Assembly: GCF_000473165.1 (NCBI RefSeq)
Contig: NZ_KI421504.1
Span: forward strand, 3,634,094 to 3,698,093
DNA length: 64,000 bases
Source of the DNA: Leisingera aquimarina DSM 24565
GTDB taxonomy: Bacteria; Pseudomonadota; Alphaproteobacteria; Rhodobacterales; Rhodobacteraceae
Direction: 5' to 3'
Position numbers and translations under genes: made by a program
Part shown: in pieces, positions 60,393-64,000 of the stretch
How the letters are laid out: every line of letters starts with the position of its first letter
Numbering within the stretch: position 1 is the first letter of the stretch
The notes under the pieces: model-generated
Told to the model about the DNA's origin: nothing
What the model saw: only the letters and a program-made list of their open reading frames with translations
Databases searched by the model: none

Positions 60393-61698
60393 AACAGCTG
60401 AGCTTAAGAAACGCCTCGAAGCGGCTGAAGGCAAACCACAAAACCGAAAATCGCGACCGTCCGTTGTCACTATTGCCCTAGGCATTGGGGCAATCGCCGC
60501 TCTAGGCAGCCTCTTGCTATTGTTCTCTGGCGGTTCTGAACCCGACAGCCTGGAAACCGCCTCCCCGGATGAATTCCAAGCAGCGGGACCGGGCTTTGGT
60601 GCGCTCGAGCCCACGCCTGCACCGATTGACACAACTCCGCCGCCGGAGCCGGAACCAGATAGCGAAACGGAAGAGCTACGCGCGCAAATGGACGCTATGC
60701 GCACCGAGCTCGAAGCCCTGCGCAACGCATCCGCACCTGAAGTCCCAGCCGTCAACACTGAAGCATTGGAGACCTTGGGTGCAGAGATCGATGCCCTGCG
60801 CAGTGAGGCCGCTGCTACGCAAGCCGCCTTGCGCGAAGAGTTGGAAGAGCGCGCACGGCAAATCCAGCGACTTCAAAATGATTTGGAGCTTGCGCGCCTG
60901 GAAACCCCGGGCACGCCCGCACCAACCGGCCCCACGGCCGAGGAACTGCGTATGCAAGAGCTCGAGCGGCGGCGGCAAGCCGAGCTTGAGGAACTGCAAG
61001 CGCGTATTGCCAGCCCAATTATCGCTTTTGGCGGCACTGGAAGCGGCAACAATGATACCGCCGCCGAGCAGCGTCGACTTGATGGCGATACAGACTTTGT
61101 TCGCAACGGCGCTGAACCCGCTGAGGTGACGCAGGCCCAGCTGATCGTGAACCCGTCAAACACGGTTGTTCAGGGCACGATGATCCAGGCCGTGCTCGAG
61201 ACAGCGATCGACAGCTCGCTCGCCGGTCAGGTCCGCGCGATGGTGTCTGAAGATGTCCACGCCTATGACGGCTCGCGGATCCTGATCCCCCGCGGCGCGC
61301 GTCTGATCGGGCGGTATCAATCTGGTCTCGATATCGCGCAGCAACGCGTGACGATCGCCTGGGACCGGATCATTCTGCCCAGCAATCAGACCGTCGAAAT
61401 CAGCGCCTTCGGAGGCGATGAACTGGGCCGCTCCGGAACGACCGGTTTCGTCGACAGCCGCTTTGGCACGCGGTTCGGTTCTGCCGCCCTGATATCGCTG
61501 ATCGGAGCCTTGCCCGCCGTCGCCGCGCAAAACACCGAAGATGAGATTACTTCGGATGTCCTCGAGGGCATTGGCGAAGATCTGCGAGACAGCGCGCAAA
61601 GCGTGATTGGCGAATATCTTTCCGTCTCACCCGTGATCTATGTCGATCAAGGTGCCCGCGTCACCGTGATGGTCGACCGCGATCTGGAGATTTTCTGA
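60385..61698 (+). CDS. virB10: VirB10 channel scaffold
   Basis: 437 residues: short cytoplasmic part, membrane helix (about 30-52), Pro/Glu-rich linker, a coiled coil (about 90-220, ELRAQMDAMRTELEALRNAS), and the C-terminal TrbI/VirB10 barrel with GTMIQAVLETAIDSSLAGQV, SRILIPRGARLIGRYQSGLD and GTTGFVDSRFG. It spans both membranes and senses ATPase energy. The linker is longer than in the prototype. Confidence 0.94.
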   Translation: MSETAELKKRLEAAEGKPQNRKSRPSVVTIALGIGAIAALGSLLLLFSGGSEPDSLETASPDEFQAAGPGFGALEPTPAPIDTTPPPEPEPDSETEELRAQMDAMRTELEALRNASAPEVPAVNTEALETLGAEIDALRSEAAATQAALREELEERARQIQRLQNDLELARLETPGTPAPTGPTAEELRMQELERRRQAELEELQARIASPIIAFGGTGSGNNDTAAEQRRLDGDTDFVRNGAEPAEVTQAQLIVNPSNTVVQGTMIQAVLETAIDSSLAGQVRAMVSEDVHAYDGSRILIPRGARLIGRYQSGLDIAQQRVTIAWDRIILPSNQTVEISAFGGDELGRSGTTGFVDSRFGTRFGSAALISLIGALPAVAAQNTEDEITSDVLEGIGEDLRDSAQSVIGEYLSVSPVIYVDQGARVTVMVDRDLEIF

Positions 61699-61700
61699 TC

Positions 61701-62696
61701 ATGGCGGCCAGCTATCTGCAAAGCTCGATGGACAAGATCCCCGAAGCGCGTGATCCAAAGCTGATCGAGCTTTGCATCAACCCCGACGGCACGCTGTGGG
61801 CGGAGTTTCAGGGGGATCACTTTATGCGGTCCGTCAATCGACCGCTCTCGCCCAACGAAATCAAAGACCTGGGCAATCAGATTGCTTCGGCCGCAAACAC
61901 CACGCTCAGCCGGACCAAGCCCATCGTGTCGGTCAGCATCACCTACCGTGACCGCCCAATCCGCGCGCAAGTCATTCAGCCCCCCGCTGTCGATGGCGGC
62001 TATGCGATTTCTTTGCGGTTCTTTGCGGACCTACCATTGGACCAGATCAAACTGTCTTATCTCTTCGGCAAAGAACGCAACAATGAAGGTGCGCGGCGCA
62101 AGCGCAACGCCGAGCTGCGCGATGTCGTGGCCACCGGCGACATCGATGCGGCGATCAAGTTCTGCGTCACGCACAAGCTCAACATGATCGTCTCTGGTGG
62201 CACCTCGACCGGCAAGACCGTCACGGCACGTAAAATCCTCTCCTTCGTGCCCGCCGACGAGCGTATCGTCACGATCGAAGAGGCCGCTGAACTGCGTCCG
62301 ACGCAGCCCAATGTCGTCACGCTGATGTCTGATCGCGACGAAGCCACACGCAGCGCTGATGTCCTGCTGACCTCCACCCTGCGAATGCGGCCGGACCGTA
62401 TCGTCCTGGGCGAAGTACGCGGCAAAGAGGCCATGACCTTCCTTGAGGCTATAAACACCGGCCATGGTGGCTCACTCACCACGCTGCACGCTGAAACCCC
62501 TCAGCTGGCGGTTCAGCGTCTCGCCATCGCCGCCCTGAAAACCGACATGCCCATGACCTACCATGACATGAACGACTACATCACTCGCTCGATCGATGTG
62601 ATCATCCAGGCCGGTCGCCATGAAGGCGCACGCGGCATCACCGAATTCTACCTACCGGTTGATCCGGCCCATTCAAAGGAAACAGCCCATGTTTGA
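61701..62696 (+). CDS. virB11: VirB11 traffic ATPase
   Basis: 331 residues. Walker A GGTSTGKT near residue 167, Asp box ERIVTIEEAAELRP, Walker B-like RPDRIVLGEVRGKEAMTFLE and His box NTGHGGSLTTLHAETP, all in family order. Hexameric ATPase switching the channel between pilus assembly and transport. It overlaps the DUF4177 gene by eight bases. Confidence 0.95.
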   Translation: MAASYLQSSMDKIPEARDPKLIELCINPDGTLWAEFQGDHFMRSVNRPLSPNEIKDLGNQIASAANTTLSRTKPIVSVSITYRDRPIRAQVIQPPAVDGGYAISLRFFADLPLDQIKLSYLFGKERNNEGARRKRNAELRDVVATGDIDAAIKFCVTHKLNMIVSGGTSTGKTVTARKILSFVPADERIVTIEEAAELRPTQPNVVTLMSDRDEATRSADVLLTSTLRMRPDRIVLGEVRGKEAMTFLEAINTGHGGSLTTLHAETPQLAVQRLAIAALKTDMPMTYHDMNDYITRSIDVIIQAGRHEGARGITEFYLPVDPAHSKETAHV

Positions 62697-62865
62697 ATAC
62701 AAGATTGAACAGATCAACACCGCCAAAACCAAGCCACCGAAGATCGAAGCGCAGCTGACGGCCCTTGGTCAGGATGGCTGGGAGCTGGTGTCGGTGGTGC
62801 CGGATTTCGACGGCGAACATATTCTGAAGGCCTTCATGAAACGTCGCACCAGCGCGAGCGCCTAA
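62689..62865 (+). CDS. DUF4177 small protein within the virB operon
   Basis: 58 residues: FEYKIEQINTAKTKPPKIEA then LTALGQDGWELVSVVPDFDG, the DUF4177 pattern (a small beta-alpha protein with the GWELVSV motif). It is translationally coupled to virB11 and precedes virB6 by 20 bases. Its role in secretion is unknown; DUF4177 genes are not part of the canonical VirB set. Confidence 0.85.
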   Translation: MFEYKIEQINTAKTKPPKIEAQLTALGQDGWELVSVVPDFDGEHILKAFMKRRTSASA

Positions 62866-62885
62866 AGCAGACCGAGGAAGATCCG

Positions 62886-63884
62886 ATGGGCGTCGTCACC
62901 TGGATGGTAGAAACAACCGACAGCTTTCTGGAAGACGCGGCTCAAACCACCTTTGGCAACGTCGCGGGTCAGCTTGGCGGCGTCATTGCCGTGGCATCAA
63001 CGCTCGCGGTGATCGGCGTCTTCCTCAACATGGTGTTTCAATACAAATCCATGGATGGGCGGACCGCCTTCTGGTTCGCCCTCAAACTGATGCTGATCTC
63101 CCTCTTCGCGATGAACTGGATCCAATTCAACGCAGTAGCCAGCGCCCTTATCAACGGGCTCGACCAGCTCGCGGGCGGCATGGTGGCAGGGCTTGGCGGC
63201 GGCGGTGCAGGTGCATCCTACTTTGCCGGGGCCTTTGACGACCTCATCGAAGAATTTGGTGACTACCTGAACGCGGCCGGTGACAACATGCATTGGATGG
63301 CCGGAGCCCTGATCGGCGCGATTGGTGCGTTCCTCCTCGGCGTCATCGGCGCGCTCTGCGGCCTGGTCCTGATTTTCGCGAAGATCATGCTGGCCTTCAT
63401 GATCGGCATCGCCCCAATCATGATCGCGCTTTCGTTGTTCGATGTCAGCAAGGACTATTTCCATCGCTGGCTTTCCAGCACGGTGTCCTACGCGCTGTAC
63501 CCTCTTGTGATCGCAGGCGTGTTTTCCACCGTGGTCGGTATGTCACGCTCGCTGATGACCGAACTTGGAGATCCTTCCGGCGCAAGCAACATCGGCGCGC
63601 TGGTGCCTTTCTTTATGATGATGTTTCTCGCAGGCGGAATGATTATCGCAACCCCACTGATCGTCCGCTCAATCTCGGGCAACTTCATGATGGCCGGACC
63701 GCCGAACATTCCAGGCCCAGGCGGATTTGCCAAAGGTTTGATCGGCACCAAGGGGTCACGGGCGCGAGCAAGGTTTGGGACGAGGTCAAATGCAGAGACC
63801 GCAGGGGCTGGAATACGGCAGGCAGGTGGCGCTTCTGTTTCTATGGTTCAGAAGGTTGCTGACCGGGCCAAGAGGCTGGTGTGA
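62886..63884 (+). CDS. virB6: VirB6/TrbL polytopic channel component
   Basis: 332 residues with six or more membrane helices. TrbL/VirB6 features: Gly-rich loop (MVAGLGGGGAGASYFAGAFD), FLLGVIGALCGLVLIFAKIM, and MLAFMIGIAPIMIALSLFDV followed by FHRWLSSTVSYALYPLVIAG. It ends with a basic cytoplasmic tail (KGSRARARFGTRSNA). In the prototype operon virB6 lies between virB5 and virB8; here it is last. Confidence 0.92.
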   Translation: MGVVTWMVETTDSFLEDAAQTTFGNVAGQLGGVIAVASTLAVIGVFLNMVFQYKSMDGRTAFWFALKLMLISLFAMNWIQFNAVASALINGLDQLAGGMVAGLGGGGAGASYFAGAFDDLIEEFGDYLNAAGDNMHWMAGALIGAIGAFLLGVIGALCGLVLIFAKIMLAFMIGIAPIMIALSLFDVSKDYFHRWLSSTVSYALYPLVIAGVFSTVVGMSRSLMTELGDPSGASNIGALVPFFMMMFLAGGMIIATPLIVRSISGNFMMAGPPNIPGPGGFAKGLIGTKGSRARARFGTRSNAETAGAGIRQAGGASVSMVQKVADRAKRLV

Positions 63885-64000
63885 AATCGGCCCTTTGCTG
63901 CCGCTCATGGGGCAGCCCGTCGCTGCCATACAACTTCCCCGAACCGGTCATCCATGGCATCGTGCAGCATGGCTTGGTCGCCCTAAGTTCGGAGCCTCGA
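63885..64000. other. 116-base tail after virB6
   Basis: No start codon, domain or RNA gene that I can support. An inverted repeat GCTGCC-8-GGCAGC lies near 63896-63915 without a T run. One minus-strand frame stays open through the stretch into virB6, so the end of a leftward gene or a dispersed repeat is possible. Confidence 0.3.

Noticed and set aside
1-64000. CRISPR arrays, insertion sequences and rRNA operons
   Set aside because: I saw no regularly spaced repeats, no transposase motifs (DDE or HUH) and no rRNA signature anywhere in the window.

Overview
The window looks like chromosome of a marine alphaproteobacterium of the Rhodobacteraceae (Roseobacter group, Leisingera/Phaeobacter/Ruegeria-like). 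This rests on the GC-rich codon use, Rhodobacteraceae-type genes (a divergent LysR/DUF1127 pair, a DUF4453 protein, a SPFH protein with a GYF_2-like tail), class A RNase P RNA and L33. Species assignment is inference; no 16S rRNA is present.

Region 1 (1-22.5 kb) is housekeeping and scavenging. It holds two SLC13/TrkA-C permeases converging on a tiny exported peptide, a YmdB-type phosphoesterase, 5-formyl-THF cyclo-ligase and the Mg2+ transporter MgtE. A guanine deaminase faces a probable 8-oxoguanine deaminase. Next come a HisN-like phosphatase, an XRE regulator, a quinone oxidoreductase, a VtlR-like LysR regulator divergent from a DUF1127 peptide, a BAX-inhibitor-1 protein and a GNAT. They are followed by rpmG, rnpB, an AmpD-like amidase with an upstream lipoprotein, gatCA, a UPF0173 hydrolase, and a tetR-yciI-tag operon preceded by twin operators, then tadA.

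Region 2 (22.5-45.3 kb) starts with rluB and a compact membrane-stress-like operon: a 24-codon leader ORF, XpaC, TelA, a DUF2927 lipoprotein, SPFH-GYF and a double zinc ribbon protein. It then has Hsp20, dtd, a complete dipeptide-type ABC importer with fused ATPases, a Cys-rich DUF1326/DUF2182 pair, a type I phosphodiesterase, a DUF4453 protein, an HSL-family esterase, an acyl-CoA synthetase, an MsbA-type ABC exporter, tRNA-Gly and a CbiX-like chelatase.

Region 3 (45.3-64 kb, open at the right edge) is an integrative element placed at the 3' end of tRNA-Cys. A tyrosine integrase abuts the tRNA, coupled to a 63-aa protein. Two divergent ribbon-helix-helix regulators share an intergenic stretch with three inverted repeats. 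A less GC-rich cargo segment follows, with a helicase IV-like ATPase carrying a nuclease-like insertion and two zinc ribbons, an XRE regulator, and several proteins I do not recognise. From 53 kb runs a VirB-type type IV secretion operon in the order virB1-like, B2, B3, B4, small lipoprotein, second transglycosylase, B5, B8, B9, B10, B11, DUF4177, B6. Relaxase, VirD4 and the far attachment site are not in the window, so mobility is inferred.

Best leads for something little described are the cargo module at 47.3-52.5 kb, the XpaC/TelA/SPFH operon, and the Cys-rich DUF1326/DUF2182 pair.
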